Assembly: GCA_947259395.1 (NCBI GenBank)
Contig: CAMYMN010000002.1
Span: forward strand, 62,001-126,000
Length of the DNA: 64,000 bases
Reading direction: 5' to 3'
Source: an uncultured Gammaproteobacteria bacterium
GTDB taxonomy: Bacteria; Pseudomonadota; Gammaproteobacteria; Arenicellales; JAANXG01
The notes beneath the pieces are model-generated. The model ran no database searches. It saw only the letters and a list, made by a program, of their open reading frames with translations, and was not told where the DNA came from. Of this stretch, positions 8,155 through 19,540 are shown in pieces. Made by a program: the position numbers and the translations under genes. The stretch's first letter is position 1. Every line of letters starts with the position of its first letter.

Positions 8155-9545
8155 ATCAGGTATGGATTGTTGATGACGACGCATCGATCAGATGGGTCCT
8201 GGAGAAGGCCTTTCAAAGCGCTGGTCTGCGTGCCCGCTCGTTCGCTGATGGCAGCAATGTGCCGAAGCGGCTTGCCCGTGAGCAACCGGACGCGATCATT
8301 ACCGACATCAGAATGCCCGGCCTATCCGGTCTCGATCTCATGCGCGCCATCCACACCAGCGCCCCCAACGTACCGGTTATCGTAATGACCGCGCACACCG
8401 ACCTCGAGAGCGCGGTGGCCTCTTATCAGGGGGGCGCGTTCGAATACCTGCCGAAGCCCTTCGACGTGGATGAGGCGGTAGCACTCGCGAGACGCGCCAT
8501 CGAACAGCGCCATGACCAGCACATTCAAGAGCGCGAACCCACCGCTGAGGTATCAGAAATAATCGGTGAAGCCCCGGCGATGCAAGAGGTGTTTCGCGCC
8601 ATTGGACGATTGGCCAACTCCAACATCAACGTCCTGATCTGGGGCGAGTCCGGCACCGGTAAAGAGCTGGTGGCGCGGGCGCTGCATCAGCACAGCCCGC
8701 GCGGCCACAAACCCTTTATCGCCATCAATACCGCGGCGATACCCGCGGAGTTGTTGGAGTCGGAATTATTCGGACACGAAAAAGGCGCGTTCACCGGTGC
8801 GCACAGCCAACGCATCGGCCGCTTCGAGCAGGCCAACGGCGGCACGCTGTTCCTCGATGAAATCGGAGACATGCCCCCTGAATTGCAGACCAGGTTGCTG
8901 CGTGTGCTGTCGGACGGCCGCTTCTACCGGGTCGGCGGGCACGATCAGGTCGACGTCAACGTCCGCATCCTCGCAGCCACCAATCAGGATCTCGAACAAA
9001 GAGTCGCACAAGGGCGATTCAGAGAAGACCTGTTTCACCGTTTGAATGTGATACGCATCGCGCTGCCGGCATTGTGTGACCGCCGCGAGGACATACCGCT
9101 ATTGGCGCATTACTTCCTCAACGAAAGCGCGCGGGAACTCAACGTGGATACCAAACGTCTTACCGCCGAGGCTTTGCAGTATCTATGCCAGTTCGATTGG
9201 CCGGGTAATGTCCGTCAGCTCGAGAATGTCTGCCGTTGGATCACGGTGATGGCGCCTGGACAAACGGTATCCGTACCCGACCTGCCGGGTGAGTTTCGCG
9301 ATCAGACTGCAGACCGTCAAGGCGGCGCGGACTGGGAGATGCAATTGCGCAGGTTGGTGGAACGCAAACTCCGTCACGGCGAGAACGGAATTCTCAGCAA
9401 CCTGGGTAGTGCCTTCGAGCGCGTGTTACTGGAAGCTGCGCTCGAACATACCGGTGGTCACAAACAAGAAGCAGCACGACGACTGGGTTGGGGGCGTAAC
9501 ACGCTGGCGCGCAAGTTGAAAGAGTTGGGCGTGGATCAGCATTAA
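8151..9545 (+). CDS. ntrC: nitrogen regulation response regulator NtrC
   Basis: A 464-residue sigma54 activator. The receiver domain (1-120) has the phosphorylation site Asp52 in TDIRMPG. The AAA+ domain (about 137-380) has Walker A GESGTGKE, the sigma54-contacting GAFTGA loop in [10 protein letters not shown], and Walker [13 protein letters not shown] Fis-type helix-turn-helix at the C-terminus ([20 protein letters not shown]) binds the enhancer. It is coupled to ntrB by a 4-base overlap and probably acts on the two sites in front of glnA. Its stop codon overlaps the stop of the convergent phosphoesterase gene. Confidence 0.96.
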   Translation: MNQVWIVDDDASIRWVLEKAFQSAGLRARSFADGSNVPKRLAREQPDAIITDIRMPGLSGLDLMRAIHTSAPNVPVIVMTAHTDLESAVASYQGGAFEYLPKPFDVDEAVALARRAIEQRHDQHIQEREPTAEVSEIIGEAPAMQEVFRAIGRLANSNINVLIWGESGTGKELVARALHQHSPRGHKPFIAINTAAIPAELLESELFGHEKGAFTGAHSQRIGRFEQANGGTLFLDEIGDMPPELQTRLLRVLSDGRFYRVGGHDQVDVNVRILAATNQDLEQRVAQGRFREDLFHRLNVIRIALPALCDRREDIPLLAHYFLNESARELNVDTKRLTAEALQYLCQFDWPGNVRQLENVCRWITVMAPGQTVSVPDLPGEFRDQTADRQGGADWEMQLRRLVERKLRHGENGILSNLGSAFERVLLEAALEHTGGHKQEAARRLGWGRNTLARKLKELGVDQH

Positions 9546-10786
9546 CCGCAGCTTTCGCGTAGCTGGGCCAGGACGTCAGACTTGCCGAGTACTTCCAGCA
9601 CCTCCCACCCCCGGGGGCTACAGTGTGCGGTAAATGGCATATCGAGCGTTTCCCAGTGGAATTTCACTGCTTGTCCCGGCGCGACCTCACCCACCAGGAT
9701 GCGCGCCACCGGACGGTCCACGATCAAGTCCGCATGCGCCAGGCCCTGACCCGATATGTAAGTCTTGATCCCCTGATGCTCGAACTCGATTGCCATATGT
9801 ATGTGTCCAGCCAACAACGAACGCGCTCCGCGCCGCGACAACTCCCTTTGCAACCATCGCGCCTCGAGCCATCCGAGTGAATGCGGGTAACCTGCGGTCT
9901 CCCTGGCCCGGGGATCGCTCAATGGCTTGTGCGTGAACACGACATAGTCCCTGGTCCTGGTGGATGTGTACGTCAACGGTGGCAGACTGCGCACGAGATC
10001 TCCACGCGCACCCATGGATGAGGGAAACGCAAACGTCGCGGTATCCAGATTTACAAAGCGCACGCCGCCCAACGTAAAAGTGCTGTTTCGCGGGCCAATG
10101 TGACGGGTAAAAAATTCGTGTACCGAGCGGCCCGCGTCGTGAAAATCATGATTACCGATGGCCACATACACCGGCAACGGCGACGCATTCAATGTGTCCA
10201 CGGCTTGTGCGAAATCCTCGGGAGAATAATTGATGTCTCCCAGGTGAAGTACGAAATCGGCGCCCAACTGCGCCGAGCGCTGCAGCGCCCAGCGTAATTC
10301 CGTATCACCGCCGGTATCGCCGATCGCGGTAAAACGGTATGTGTCCGGATTCGGCAGCCGCCATTCGAGCTGCACGGTTTTGCCCTGTGTGGTCCGCCCG
10401 CGAACCTGCCGCACCAACCCCTCCGTCTGCTCGGTCACCTCGGAATCAGCCGCGCTCAGCAGCGCCTCGGGGTGAACGTTTTCCAAACGCAGATAAAACT
10501 CCGTGGTTTGCTCAGCGGCCACCGCGATTTCCGGATGCGGCGTGAACGCGCGAAACCGCATACCGCGATCGTCGGTTTGCTGGTAGTACGCACCAGTTGC
10601 GCTGACGCGATAATCCAGGCTGGGATGAACTGACGTCGTTGCGACCGCTCGGGGTTCGAACTGCGGAGGAGGAAAGCGCATTCCCTTTGAGTACACCAAG
10701 GTCACCAATGCGCCGAGCGCAATCACGATGATAAACGCGAACAGCCGTTTTACGTAGCCTGTCATCAGGGGGAGGAGTGTGATCAA
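9542..10786 (-). CDS. membrane-anchored calcineurin-like metallophosphoesterase
   Basis: 414 residues. An amino-terminal helix (about 12-33) with positive residues before it should anchor the protein in the inner membrane with the enzyme outside. A beta-rich region (45-150) leads into a metallophosphoesterase domain with all metal-binding motifs: GDTGG (156-160), GDIN (183-186), GNHD (211-214), THKP and GHIH. The fold resembles purple-acid-phosphatase-like enzymes with an amino-terminal beta domain; substrate unknown. It starts inside the end of ttcA (ATGA overlap), though an ATG 7 codons later is possible. It ends in a 4-base convergent overlap with ntrC. Confidence 0.82.
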   Translation of the reverse strand: MITLLPLMTGYVKRLFAFIIVIALGALVTLVYSKGMRFPPPQFEPRAVATTSVHPSLDYRVSATGAYYQQTDDRGMRFRAFTPHPEIAVAAEQTTEFYLRLENVHPEALLSAADSEVTEQTEGLVRQVRGRTTQGKTVQLEWRLPNPDTYRFTAIGDTGGDTELRWALQRSAQLGADFVLHLGDINYSPEDFAQAVDTLNASPLPVYVAIGNHDFHDAGRSVHEFFTRHIGPRNSTFTLGGVRFVNLDTATFAFPSSMGARGDLVRSLPPLTYTSTRTRDYVVFTHKPLSDPRARETAGYPHSLGWLEARWLQRELSRRGARSLLAGHIHMAIEFEHQGIKTYISGQGLAHADLIVDRPVARILVGEVAPGQAVKFHWETLDMPFTAHCSPRGWEVLEVLGKSDVLAQLRESCG

Positions 10787-11559
10787 CCGGCGACACGCAT
10801 TGTTGCGCGCTGCTTGGTAGTATCCGGCGTTGGTGGATCGCCCATCAGCGGGCGCATGGTGTGTAACATATTTGCAAATAGGTGCTTATGTTCACGCTCT
10901 TGCTGCGCCAACAGCGTCTTCATCTGCAGGCGCTGGGTGGGCATGCGAAAACACGCTGGACAATTGTCCGCTATCACCGGCAGACCCGCAGACCTCGCAA
11001 ATTGCGCGGTTTGCCGTTCGCGCACGTAGATAAATGGTCGAATCACACGCAGATCCTTGGCGTCGATCACGTAGTGCGCCTTCATCGTCTCCAGACGACC
11101 ACGATGAAACGCACTCATCAAGAACGATTCGGCCACATCGTCGAGATGTTGCGCGAGCACCAACACATCGTAGCCGTTATCCCGCGCCGTGGTGTACAGG
11201 ATACCGCGCCGCATGCGTGAGCAAAATGAACAGAACGAATCGCCCTGCATGTGTGTCTGCGCACGCTCCATAATCGGTTCGGAACGATAGAAATAAGGAA
11301 CACCCAACTCCGCCGTATACTGCTGCAACGGTGACGGGTCGAATCCCTCGATTTGCGGGTCCACCGTGGCGGCGCCCAAATCAAACGACACCGGCGCGTA
11401 GCTTCTGAGATAAAGCAGCGTATGCAACAGACTGAGGCTGTCCTTGCCGCCGGACAGTGCCAACAATAGCCGGTCGCCATCGCCGATCATGCGGTAATCG
11501 GCGATGGCGCGTCCAACCGCGCGGGTTAGTGACTTTGGGGGTGTTTTGAGCGAAGCCAT
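10783..11559 (-). CDS. ttcA: tRNA 2-thiocytidine(32) biosynthesis protein
   Basis: A 258-residue ATP pyrophosphatase that thiolates cytidine 32 in some tRNAs. The PP-loop is SGGKDS (36-41). The cysteines that TtcA uses to hold an Fe-S cluster and for catalysis are in CSFC (Cys110, Cys113) and CPAC (Cys200, Cys203). LAQHLDDVAESFLM is the conserved adenylation region. Open frame continues to 11616, but the ATG at 11557-11559 (MASLKTPPK) fits the family's amino end. It is divergent from metK and overlaps the phosphoesterase gene. Confidence 0.94.
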   Translation of the reverse strand: MASLKTPPKSLTRAVGRAIADYRMIGDGDRLLLALSGGKDSLSLLHTLLYLRSYAPVSFDLGAATVDPQIEGFDPSPLQQYTAELGVPYFYRSEPIMERAQTHMQGDSFCSFCSRMRRGILYTTARDNGYDVLVLAQHLDDVAESFLMSAFHRGRLETMKAHYVIDAKDLRVIRPFIYVRERQTAQFARSAGLPVIADNCPACFRMPTQRLQMKTLLAQQEREHKHLFANMLHTMRPLMGDPPTPDTTKQRATMRVAG

Positions 11560-11705
11560 GGGCGTAATTATGACCGCAGTCGCCGGCTGACGAAATGGAT
11601 AGCCCGGATATTGCAAGCTCGGCGCGGCCGGTGCTGTCTACGGGTGGTAGAACTGGTAAACTTGCGCCCCCTTTTACAACAAATCGACGTCGGGAGCACC
11701 GTTTC

Positions 11706-12893
11706 ATGTCACGTAGCTTCTTATTTACCTCCGAGTCCGTCTCCGAGGGTCATCCAGACAAAGTCGCAGACCAGATTTCCGATGCCGTGCTAGATGCGCT
11801 GTTGACACAGGATCCGAGCGCCCGCGTCGCATGCGAGACCCTGGTCAATACCGGCATGGTGGTGCTTGCCGGTGAGATTAGCTCCGACGCCAATGTGGAT
11901 TACCGAGATGTGGTACGCAACACCATCTGCGGTATTGGTTATGATTCCTCCGAGCTGGGCTTCGACGGCCACCATTGCGCGGTAGTCGTTTCTGTGGACA
12001 AACAATCCACCGACATCGCCCAGGGTGTCAACGAAGGCCAAGGGCTGGACTTGGAGCAGGGCGCCGGAGATCAAGGGCTGATGTTCGGTTATGCGTGCAC
12101 CGAGACCCAACATTACATGCCGTTTCCCATCGACTACGCCCATCAGCTGGTGAGAAAACAAGCGCAGGTTCGGCGCGGCGGCAGACTCCCGTGGCTGCGG
12201 CCGGATGCCAAGTCGCAGGTGAGCGTACGCTACGAAGACGGCCGGCCGGTGGCGGTGGACACGGTGGTGTTGTCCACCCAACATGCACCAGACATCGAGT
12301 ACCACGAGCTCAAAGAAGCGGTGGTCGAGGAAATTATTAAGCCGGTGATACCGGAAGACATGATCACCGACCAGACCCGGTATCTGGTCAACCCCACGGG
12401 GCGGTTCGTGATCGGTGGACCGGTGGGCGATTGCGGACTGACAGGCCGCAAGATCATTGTCGACACCTACGGCGGCGCCGCGCACCACGGCGGTGGCGCC
12501 TTCTCCGGCAAGGACCCTTCCAAGGTGGACCGGTCCGCCGCATACGCGATGCGCTACGTGGCCAAGAACGTGGTGGCAGCCGGCCTCGCCGAGCGCTGCG
12601 AGGTACAGGTCGCGTATGCCATCGGCGTCGCCAAGCCGGTGTCGCTCATGGTCAACACCTATGGCACCAACTTAATCCCAGAAGCGGACATCGAGGGCTT
12701 GATCCAGGCACACTTTGACTTGCGCCCCAAGGCGATCATCGTTGATTTGGATCTGCTGCGGCCCATATTCCGTAACACCGCCGCCTATGGCCATTTTGGC
12801 CGCCCGGAGACGGAGTTTACCTGGGAGCGCACCGATAAGGCGCAGATGCTGCGCGATGCGGCTGGGTTGAGACAAGAGGTCCAGACTGCGTGA
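11706..12893 (+). CDS. metK: S-adenosylmethionine synthetase
   Basis: A 395-residue enzyme that joins methionine and ATP to form SAM. It begins [19 protein letters not shown], the invariant amino end of MetK, so the 37 codons of open frame before 11706 are not used. Other signatures are [12 protein letters not shown] (ATP site) and [19 protein letters not shown] (P-loop-like region). Cytoplasmic tetramer in known homologues. First gene of a four-gene activated-methyl cluster (metK-ahcY-metF-metH). I looked for a SAM or SAH riboswitch and recognised none. Confidence 0.97.
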   Translation: MSRSFLFTSESVSEGHPDKVADQISDAVLDALLTQDPSARVACETLVNTGMVVLAGEISSDANVDYRDVVRNTICGIGYDSSELGFDGHHCAVVVSVDKQSTDIAQGVNEGQGLDLEQGAGDQGLMFGYACTETQHYMPFPIDYAHQLVRKQAQVRRGGRLPWLRPDAKSQVSVRYEDGRPVAVDTVVLSTQHAPDIEYHELKEAVVEEIIKPVIPEDMITDQTRYLVNPTGRFVIGGPVGDCGLTGRKIIVDTYGGAAHHGGGAFSGKDPSKVDRSAAYAMRYVAKNVVAAGLAERCEVQVAYAIGVAKPVSLMVNTYGTNLIPEADIEGLIQAHFDLRPKAIIVDLDLLRPIFRNTAAYGHFGRPETEFTWERTDKAQMLRDAAGLRQEVQTA

Positions 12894-12978
12894 TCTGCCC
12901 AAACACAGTAATCATCGTTCACACCGCGATCACGCGCGCACTGTAATCGTCTACAGCTGGAAAGAATCGAGGAACATC

Positions 12979-14397
12979 ATGACCACACAAGCCGCTGCAA
13001 GCCTCGCGCCCGACTACAAGGTCGCCGATCTCTCACTTGCGGAGTGGGGCCGCAAGGAAATTACCATCGCCGAAACCGAGATGCCCGGATTGATGGCGGT
13101 GCGCAAAGAGTACGCGGACCGCCAGCCCTTGAGGGGCGCACGTATCGCCGGCTCGTTACACATGACAATTCAAACGGCGGTACTGATCGAAACCCTTGCC
13201 GCGTTGGGGGCGGGGGTGCGTTGGGCCTCCTGCAACATCTTCTCGACGCAGGATCATGCCGCGGCCGCGATCGCCGCCCAAGGCGTCCCAGTGTTCGCAT
13301 TTAAAGGCGAGACCCTGCCGGAATATTGGGAATTCACCCATCGTATCTTCGAGTGGCACGATGGCGGCCGCGCCAATATGATTCTCGATGACGGTGGCGA
13401 CGCCACCCTGCTGACCACCTTCGGCGTGAGGGCGGAGCAAGATCCATCCCTGCTCGATAATCCGTCCAACGAGGAAGAGCGGGCGCTATTTGCCGCGATT
13501 CGAAAGCGCTTGGACTCACAACCCGGCTGGTACACCAAGACCTTAGAGAATATTCGTGGCGTGACCGAAGAGACCACCACCGGCGTGCATCGCCTGTATG
13601 CGATGGAGAAGGAAGGGGAACTGCCGTTCCCGGCTTTCAACGTCAACGACTCGGTCACCAAGTCCAAGTTCGACAACCTGTATGGTTGCCGCGAATCCCT
13701 AGTCGACGGCATCAAGCGCGCCACCGACGTCATGGTGGCGGGTAAAATCGCATTGGTGTGCGGCTACGGGGACGTTGGCAAGGGTTGCGCCCAGTCACTC
13801 AGCAGCCTGGGCGCGACGGTGTGGGTGAGCGAGATCGATCCCATCTGCGCATTGCAAGCGGCGATGGAAGGCTATCGCGTAGTAACCATGGCCGACGCGG
13901 CGGACAAGGCGGATATATTTGTCACCGCCACCGGCAACTGGCACGTCATCACACATGAGCACATGCAGGCGATGCGGGACCAGGCCATCGTCTGCAACAT
14001 TGGACACTTTGACAACGAGATTGCGGTCGCGAGTTTGCGTCAGTATCCGTGGGAGAACATCAAGCCACAGGTCGATCACATTATCTTTCCCGACGGTAAA
14101 CGGATCATACTGCTCGCCGAGGGCCGGTTGGTAAACCTCGGATGCGCCACCGGCCACCCGAGCTTCGTGATGTCGAATTCGTTTACTAACCAGGTGTTGG
14201 CACAGATCGAGTTGTTCGGCAGCCGGGACCAGTATGAAAACAAGGTTTACGTGTTGCCCAAGAAGCTCGACGAGCAGGTGGCACGCTTGCATCTAAAAAA
14301 ACTCGGGGTTGATCTCACCACCCTCACCCAGGAGCAGGCCGACTATATCGGGGTGCCGGTTGACGGCCCGTACAAGCCGGATTTCTATCGCTATTGA
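12979..14397 (+). CDS. ahcY: adenosylhomocysteinase
   Basis: A 472-residue NAD-dependent enzyme that splits S-adenosylhomocysteine into adenosine and homocysteine, removing the inhibitor of methyltransferases. Visible signatures are [16 protein letters not shown], the NAD-binding [20 protein letters not shown] and the end PDFYRY typical of the long bacterial/eukaryotic form. The insert around residues 150-190 ([20 protein letters not shown]) is the one found in many proteobacterial enzymes. It lies 85 bases after metK with GAGGAAC just before the ATG, and feeds homocysteine to MetH encoded downstream. Confidence 0.97.
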   Translation: MTTQAAASLAPDYKVADLSLAEWGRKEITIAETEMPGLMAVRKEYADRQPLRGARIAGSLHMTIQTAVLIETLAALGAGVRWASCNIFSTQDHAAAAIAAQGVPVFAFKGETLPEYWEFTHRIFEWHDGGRANMILDDGGDATLLTTFGVRAEQDPSLLDNPSNEEERALFAAIRKRLDSQPGWYTKTLENIRGVTEETTTGVHRLYAMEKEGELPFPAFNVNDSVTKSKFDNLYGCRESLVDGIKRATDVMVAGKIALVCGYGDVGKGCAQSLSSLGATVWVSEIDPICALQAAMEGYRVVTMADAADKADIFVTATGNWHVITHEHMQAMRDQAIVCNIGHFDNEIAVASLRQYPWENIKPQVDHIIFPDGKRIILLAEGRLVNLGCATGHPSFVMSNSFTNQVLAQIELFGSRDQYENKVYVLPKKLDEQVARLHLKKLGVDLTTLTQEQADYIGVPVDGPYKPDFYRY

Positions 14398-14651
14398 GGG
14401 CATGTAAACCAACGGCGTCAGTGTCGACGGGTATCGCCGGCGGCCGCTCTAAGTAATCCCGCCGGAGTCCGTGCCCGTGGTACGGCCCTCCGTTCAATTG
14501 GACCCAGGGCTAGCTACGTGTTTTCGCCATCGGGACACCACCGTTGACCGCCGGTTTGCGGCCCCCGAAGCAGCAATGGCAAAATGTCTGGTTTGCGTCT
14601 ATCGCCATGGGCGTTTGGACATTCAGCCTGTCGACTCGGTTACCGTCTCTC

Positions 14652-15497
14652 ATGCAAGCAGATACACACGATACCCGTTTGTTCAGCTGCGAGTTTTTCC
14701 CGCCCAAGACACCCGAGGGCACGGCGAATCTACGCGCCACGCTGGCGGCCCTTGCGGCACTGAAACCTGCCTTCTTCTCGGTCACCTTCGGTGCCGGCGG
14801 CAGTACCAGAGAGGGCACCTTTGACGTCATCAAGGAGATACAAGAACACGGTTTGAACGGCGCCCCGCATATCTCTTGCATCGGCACCACGCGCGCCGAG
14901 GTGCGAGGGCTGCTGCACGCCTACCAGGATATCGGCGTCAAAAGACTGGTGGCGCTGCGCGGTGATCTCCCCTCCGGCATGGTCGAACGAGGAGAATTCG
15001 CCTATGCCAATGAGCTGGTTGCCTTCATCCGCGAAACCAGCGGCGACGTCTTCCATATCGAGGTTGCGGCTTACCCCGAATACCACCCGGAGGCGCCGAG
15101 TCCCAAGGTGGACCTCAAGAACTTCAAGCGCAAGGTGGCAGCGGGCGCGGATTCCGCCATTACTCAGTATTTCTATTCCGCCGAGGCCTACTCGCGGTTC
15201 GTTCAAGAGTGCGCTGCGGAGGACATCCGTGTACCCATTGTTCCGGGCATCATGCCGATTACGAATTACCGTCAGCTGGCGCGGTTTTCCGACAACTGCG
15301 GCGCCGAGATCCCACGCTGGATCCGAAAGAAGCTGGAGGAATATCAGGACGATTTGCCATCGTTACGCGCGTTTGGGCTGGACGTGGTCACCCATTTGTG
15401 CGCCATGCTGCTCGAGGGCGGCGCCCCCGGTTTGCATTTTTATACCCTGAACAAACACCAGCCAACCCGCGACATCTGGAAGCGGCTCGGGCTGTGA
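14652..15497 (+). CDS. metF: 5,10-methylenetetrahydrofolate reductase
   Basis: A 281-residue flavoprotein that reduces methylene-THF to methyl-THF, the methyl donor for MetH. Motifs are FEFFPP-like [11 protein letters not shown] near the amino end, [18 protein letters not shown] (folate/FAD site), YPEYHPEA and QYFY. The open frame extends 36 codons upstream, but the ATG at 14652 ([16 protein letters not shown]) matches bacterial MetF. The 254 bases before it (14398-14651) hold no recognisable gene or RNA. The stop overlaps the metH GTG start (GTGA), so the two are coupled. Confidence 0.95.
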   Translation: MQADTHDTRLFSCEFFPPKTPEGTANLRATLAALAALKPAFFSVTFGAGGSTREGTFDVIKEIQEHGLNGAPHISCIGTTRAEVRGLLHAYQDIGVKRLVALRGDLPSGMVERGEFAYANELVAFIRETSGDVFHIEVAAYPEYHPEAPSPKVDLKNFKRKVAAGADSAITQYFYSAEAYSRFVQECAAEDIRVPIVPGIMPITNYRQLARFSDNCGAEIPRWIRKKLEEYQDDLPSLRAFGLDVVTHLCAMLLEGGAPGLHFYTLNKHQPTRDIWKRLGL

Positions 15498-18400
15498 CCA
15501 AGCTCAGTCAAGCCCTGGCGGAGCGCATCCTGATACTGGATGGCGCCATGGGCACCATGATCCAGGCGCACCAACTGTCCGAGTCCGATTATCGTGGCCA
15601 GCGATTCGCGAACTGGGACCGCGAACTAAAAGGCAACAATGACCTATTGGTGCTCACCCAGCCGGAGATTATCCAGGACATCCATGCCCGCTATCTGGAG
15701 GTCGGCGCCGACATCATTGAAACCAACACCTTCAACGCCACCCGCGTGGCGATGGCCGACTACGGCATGCAGGATCTGGCGTGGGAGATCAATGTCACCG
15801 CCGCGCGGTTGGCACGCGCCATCGCCGACGATTTTTCGCGCAACGACTCAAAACGGCCGCGTTTCGTCGCCGGTGTGCTGGGCCCCACCAACCGTACCGC
15901 ATCGATTTCCCCGGACGTCAGTGATCCTGCATTCAGAAACATCACTTTCGACGAACTGGTTGCGGCGTATTATGAATCCGCAACAGCATTATTGGAGGGG
16001 GGCGCCGATGCGCTGTTGGTCGAAACCATTTTCGACACCCTGAACGCCAAGGCCGCGGTGTTCGCGGTTGGTAAATTGTTCGATGATCGCGGCACGCAAA
16101 TCCCGGTGATGATCTCCGGCACGATTACCGATGCCTCCGGGCGCACGCTGACCGGCCAGGTGACCGAGGCGTTCTGGAATTCCTTGCGTCACGCGGCGCC
16201 CATCTCGTTTGGTTTGAACTGTGCACTGGGCCCGCAACAATTGCGCCCATATGTGGAGGAACTGTCGCGGATCGCCGACACCCACGTCTCCGCGCACCCC
16301 AATGCCGGCCTGCCCAACGAGATGGGTGGGTATGACGAATCGCCACAGGACATGGCGGTGGAGATCGGCGAGTGGGCGCAAAGCGGGTTCCTGAACATCG
16401 TCGGCGGATGTTGTGGCACCACACCGCAACACATCGCGGCGATACGGGACGCGGTGGCGGCGCATGCGCCGCGGACTATCCCCCAAGCGGCGCAAGCATG
16501 CCGCCTGTCCGGCCTGGAGCCCTGTAACATTGAACCGGACTCGTTGTTCGTAAACGTAGGAGAGCGCACCAATGTCACCGGTTCCGCCCGGTTTCGCAAG
16601 TTGATTCAACAGGAGGACTACGAGGGGGCGTTGGAAGTGGCGCGGCAACAGGTCGAAAACGGCGCCCAGATTATCGATGTGAACATGGACGAAGGCCTGT
16701 TGGATGCCAGCGCGGCGATGACCCGGTTTCTCAACCTCATCGCTGCAGAACCGGACATCGCCCGGGTACCGGTGATGATCGATTCCTCCAAGTGGGAGGT
16801 CATCGAATCCGGGCTCAAGTGTGTGCAGGGCAAACCGGTGGTCAACTCGATCAGCCTCAAGGAAGGCGAATCGGCCTTTATCGACCAGGCAAGACTGGTG
16901 CGCCGCTACGGCGCCGCGGTGATCGTCATGGCCTTCGACGAGGCCGGGCAGGCCGACACCAAGGATCGCAGTGTGTCCAATGTGTCGTTTTCGTTTCGCG
17001 GCAACAACCTGGTGCGTGAGGCGATTCACTCCGTATTCCTGTACCACGCTATCCAGGCAGGCATGGACATGGGCATCGTCAACGCGGGGCAACTGGCCAT
17101 CTACGAGGAGCTTCCGCACGCACTGCGTGCGGCGGTGGAGGATGTCATTCTCAACCGCCGGCCAGATGCCACCGAGCGACTGTTATCGCTGGCGGACCGT
17201 TATCGCGGTCAAGCCGGCGATGAGCAGCCCCAAGCGGACCCGGCATGGCGCGATTGGCCGGTGGCGAAACGTCTAGAACACGCCCTGGTCCAAGGTGTGG
17301 CCGATTATATCGAGGCGGATACCGAGCAAGCACGCCAGGAATTCGAGCGCCCGCTGCACGTCATCGAGGGACCATTGATGGATGGCATGAATGTGGTGGG
17401 TGATCTGTTCGGCGCCGGCAAGATGTTCCTGCCACAAGTGGTGAAATCCGCACGCGTGATGAAAAAGGCGGTAGCGTACTTGTTACCTTACCTGGAAGCG
17501 GAAAAAACCGATCGCGCCAGCGTGCAAACCAAGATCTTGCTAGCCACCGTGAAAGGCGACGTGCACGATATCGGCAAAAACATCGTTGGTGTGGTACTGC
17601 AATGCAATGGGTATGCCGTCGTTGATCTGGGCGTCATGGTGCCGGCAGACAAGATCCTTGAAACCGCGGTGCGCGAACGCTGCCACATCGTCGGGCTGTC
17701 GGGACTGATCACCCCGTCGCTGGACGAGATGGTTCATGTCGCGAAACAGATGGAGCGCCAGGGCATATCGCTGCCGCTGTTGATCGGCGGCGCGACGACC
17801 TCCAAGGTACATACCGCGGTTAAGATCGAACCCCACTATTCCCATCCGGTGGTGCATGTCCCGGATGCATCACGCGCAGTGGGTGTGGCCCAGAAGCTGT
17901 TGTCTGCTGACCATCAACCCGCGTATACCGCGGGGATCCGGGACGAGTATGCACAGATACGCGACGAACGGCTGGCGCGCTCCGAAACCGGCAAAACGGT
18001 GTCACTGCAAGACGCCCGGGCGAACCGATTCCAGACCGACTGGCGACAATACGAGGTGCCGCGCCCCGCAAGATTAGGGGTGCAACAATTCGATGACTAC
18101 GATCTGGTGGCGCTTCGCACCTACATAGATTGGACCCCGTTTTTCCACGTCTGGGAACTCAAGGGACGTTACCCGAAACTCCTCACCGATCCCGTGGTCG
18201 GAGAGACCGCGCAGCGGCTGCTTGGCGACGCCGAAGCGATGCTGGATCGCATCATCGATGAGCAATGGCTGCGAGCACGTGCGGTAATTGGGTTATACGC
18301 CGCCAACAGCAGCGGCGACGACATTGAAGTGTATACCGATGAATCCAGAACTACGGTTCTCGCGCGTCTGCATCAGCTACGGCAGCAAACGCTTAAACCC

Positions 18401-18970
18401 GCGGCGCAGCCCAATTACTGTCTCGCGGATTTCATCGCGCCGAAGGATTCGCGCATCGATGATTATATCGGCGCGTTCGCGCTCACCACGGGGGTCGATA
18501 TCGACACCAAGCTTGCTTTGTTTGCAAAGCAGCACGATGACTACCAGGGCATCCTGCTCAAAGCGCTGGCGGATCGGCTTGCCGAGGCATTTGCGGAATG
18601 CATGCACGAGCGGGTGCGGCGGATGCTCTGGGGCTACGCGCCATATGAGTCGTTACCCAACGAAGACCTGATCGCTGAAAAATACCGTGGCATTCGGCCG
18701 GCACCCGGTTATCCCGCATGCCCGGATCACACCGAGAAACAAACATTGTGGTCGCTGCTGCAACCGGATCAACGCATCGGGATGTCGCTCACGGAGAGTT
18801 TTGCGATGTGGCCGGCTGCGTCGGTGAGCGGCTGGTATCTCGCTCACCCACAGGCGCGCTACTTTTCGATCACCAAAATCCAGCGTGATCAAGTCGCAGA
18901 CTATGCGCGGCGCAAATCTATGGATTTGTCTGAAGCCGAACGCTGGCTTGCGCCGGTACTCGGCTATTGA
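15494..18970 (+). CDS. metH: cobalamin-dependent methionine synthase
   Basis: A 1158-residue enzyme that moves a methyl group from methyl-THF to homocysteine via B12. Domains in order: homocysteine-binding barrel with zinc cysteines Cys243 (GLNCALGP) and Cys306-Cys307 (GGCCGTTP); pterin-binding barrel (about 345-620; NVTGS, DVNMDEG); B12 cap and Rossmann domain with the cobalt ligand His691 in DVHDIGKN; and a C-terminal reactivation domain that binds SAM ([12 protein letters not shown]). All four modules are present, with length near the usual 1200. It starts at a GTG inside the metF stop; the longer open frame to 15209 overlaps metF and is rejected. Its presence implies a B12 supply. Confidence 0.97.
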   Translation: MTKLSQALAERILILDGAMGTMIQAHQLSESDYRGQRFANWDRELKGNNDLLVLTQPEIIQDIHARYLEVGADIIETNTFNATRVAMADYGMQDLAWEINVTAARLARAIADDFSRNDSKRPRFVAGVLGPTNRTASISPDVSDPAFRNITFDELVAAYYESATALLEGGADALLVETIFDTLNAKAAVFAVGKLFDDRGTQIPVMISGTITDASGRTLTGQVTEAFWNSLRHAAPISFGLNCALGPQQLRPYVEELSRIADTHVSAHPNAGLPNEMGGYDESPQDMAVEIGEWAQSGFLNIVGGCCGTTPQHIAAIRDAVAAHAPRTIPQAAQACRLSGLEPCNIEPDSLFVNVGERTNVTGSARFRKLIQQEDYEGALEVARQQVENGAQIIDVNMDEGLLDASAAMTRFLNLIAAEPDIARVPVMIDSSKWEVIESGLKCVQGKPVVNSISLKEGESAFIDQARLVRRYGAAVIVMAFDEAGQADTKDRSVSNVSFSFRGNNLVREAIHSVFLYHAIQAGMDMGIVNAGQLAIYEELPHALRAAVEDVILNRRPDATERLLSLADRYRGQAGDEQPQADPAWRDWPVAKRLEHALVQGVADYIEADTEQARQEFERPLHVIEGPLMDGMNVVGDLFGAGKMFLPQVVKSARVMKKAVAYLLPYLEAEKTDRASVQTKILLATVKGDVHDIGKNIVGVVLQCNGYAVVDLGVMVPADKILETAVRERCHIVGLSGLITPSLDEMVHVAKQMERQGISLPLLIGGATTSKVHTAVKIEPHYSHPVVHVPDASRAVGVAQKLLSADHQPAYTAGIRDEYAQIRDERLARSETGKTVSLQDARANRFQTDWRQYEVPRPARLGVQQFDDYDLVALRTYIDWTPFFHVWELKGRYPKLLTDPVVGETAQRLLGDAEAMLDRIIDEQWLRARAVIGLYAANSSGDDIEVYTDESRTTVLARLHQLRQQTLKPAAQPNYCLADFIAPKDSRIDDYIGAFALTTGVDIDTKLALFAKQHDDYQGILLKALADRLAEAFAECMHERVRRMLWGYAPYESLPNEDLIAEKYRGIRPAPGYPACPDHTEKQTLWSLLQPDQRIGMSLTESFAMWPAASVSGWYLAHPQARYFSITKIQRDQVADYARRKSMDLSEAERWLAPVLGY

Positions 18971-18979
18971 ACCTGGGGA

Positions 18980-19186
18980 TTAAGCAGTGATATCCGGAAT
19001 CAATGAGCTCTTCAATTTTGTAATCTCGTCCTTGAGTTGCAGCTTTCGTTTTTTCAGGCGCCGCAATTGAAGTTGATCCACGTAGACACCATCCTGCACT
19101 CGCTTAATGACGTCGTCCAGGTCGCGGTGCTCGAGTTCAAGCGCTGAGATTCGCTGCAGAGTCATCTCGTTATCCTGGTCATTCAT
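18980..19186 (-). CDS. YdcH-like DUF465 protein
   Basis: A 68-residue, charged, almost wholly helical protein of the DUF465/YdcH type: LELEHRDLDDVIKRVQ, then LKKRKLQLKDEITKLK. The pattern of an amino-terminal helix and a Lys-rich C-terminal helix forming a coiled-coil hairpin is typical of the family. No biochemical role is established. It converges with metH (9-base gap) and is divergent from the small membrane protein at 19262. Confidence 0.82.
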   Translation of the reverse strand: MNDQDNEMTLQRISALELEHRDLDDVIKRVQDGVYVDQLQLRRLKKRKLQLKDEITKLKSSLIPDITA

Positions 19187-19261
19187 GTGCGATACTGGTG
19201 ACGGTCGACCTAAGGCGATCGCCTGCCGGCCCGATCATCAATATAGTAGCGATATTCAAAT

Positions 19262-19450
19262 ATGGAGTCACTGCAAACCTGGGAAATGCTCCTCGTCGGC
19301 GCACTCGCAATCCTGCTGATCTTCGTTTTCAGACCAGGGCTGAAGGCCGCATTCGAACAGAGCCGGCGCGCGCCTAGAGACTGGGCCGGACTGCTGCTGC
19401 CGCTGGCACTGGTGACGGCATTTGTCATTCTACTACTAATCCTGGCGTAG
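19262..19450 (+). CDS. small two-helix membrane protein
   Basis: 62 residues with hydrophobic helices at about 9-24 and 43-61, joined by a basic loop (EQSRRAPRDW) that should face the cytoplasm. No family recognised. It lies between two clear genes on a divergent promoter region, and the codon pattern is coherent. It is probably real, but its function is unknown. Confidence 0.6.
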   Translation: MESLQTWEMLLVGALAILLIFVFRPGLKAAFEQSRRAPRDWAGLLLPLALVTAFVILLLILA

Positions 19451-19540
19451 ACCCCAATCGGCTCGCTATACTCCCATCCCAAGCAGAGGGGTGGGGAATC
19501 CAACCGCCGAATCAGCCTAGGGCTACGGGAGGATTGTCTG

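Noticed and set aside
12894..12978. SAH riboswitch in front of ahcY
   Set aside because: The conserved cores I know for that riboswitch are not visible; a covariance-model scan would settle it.
15209..15493. Upstream extension of the metH reading frame
   Set aside because: It lies wholly inside metF in another frame and has no MetH-like sequence; the GTG at 15494 overlapping the metF stop fits the family start.
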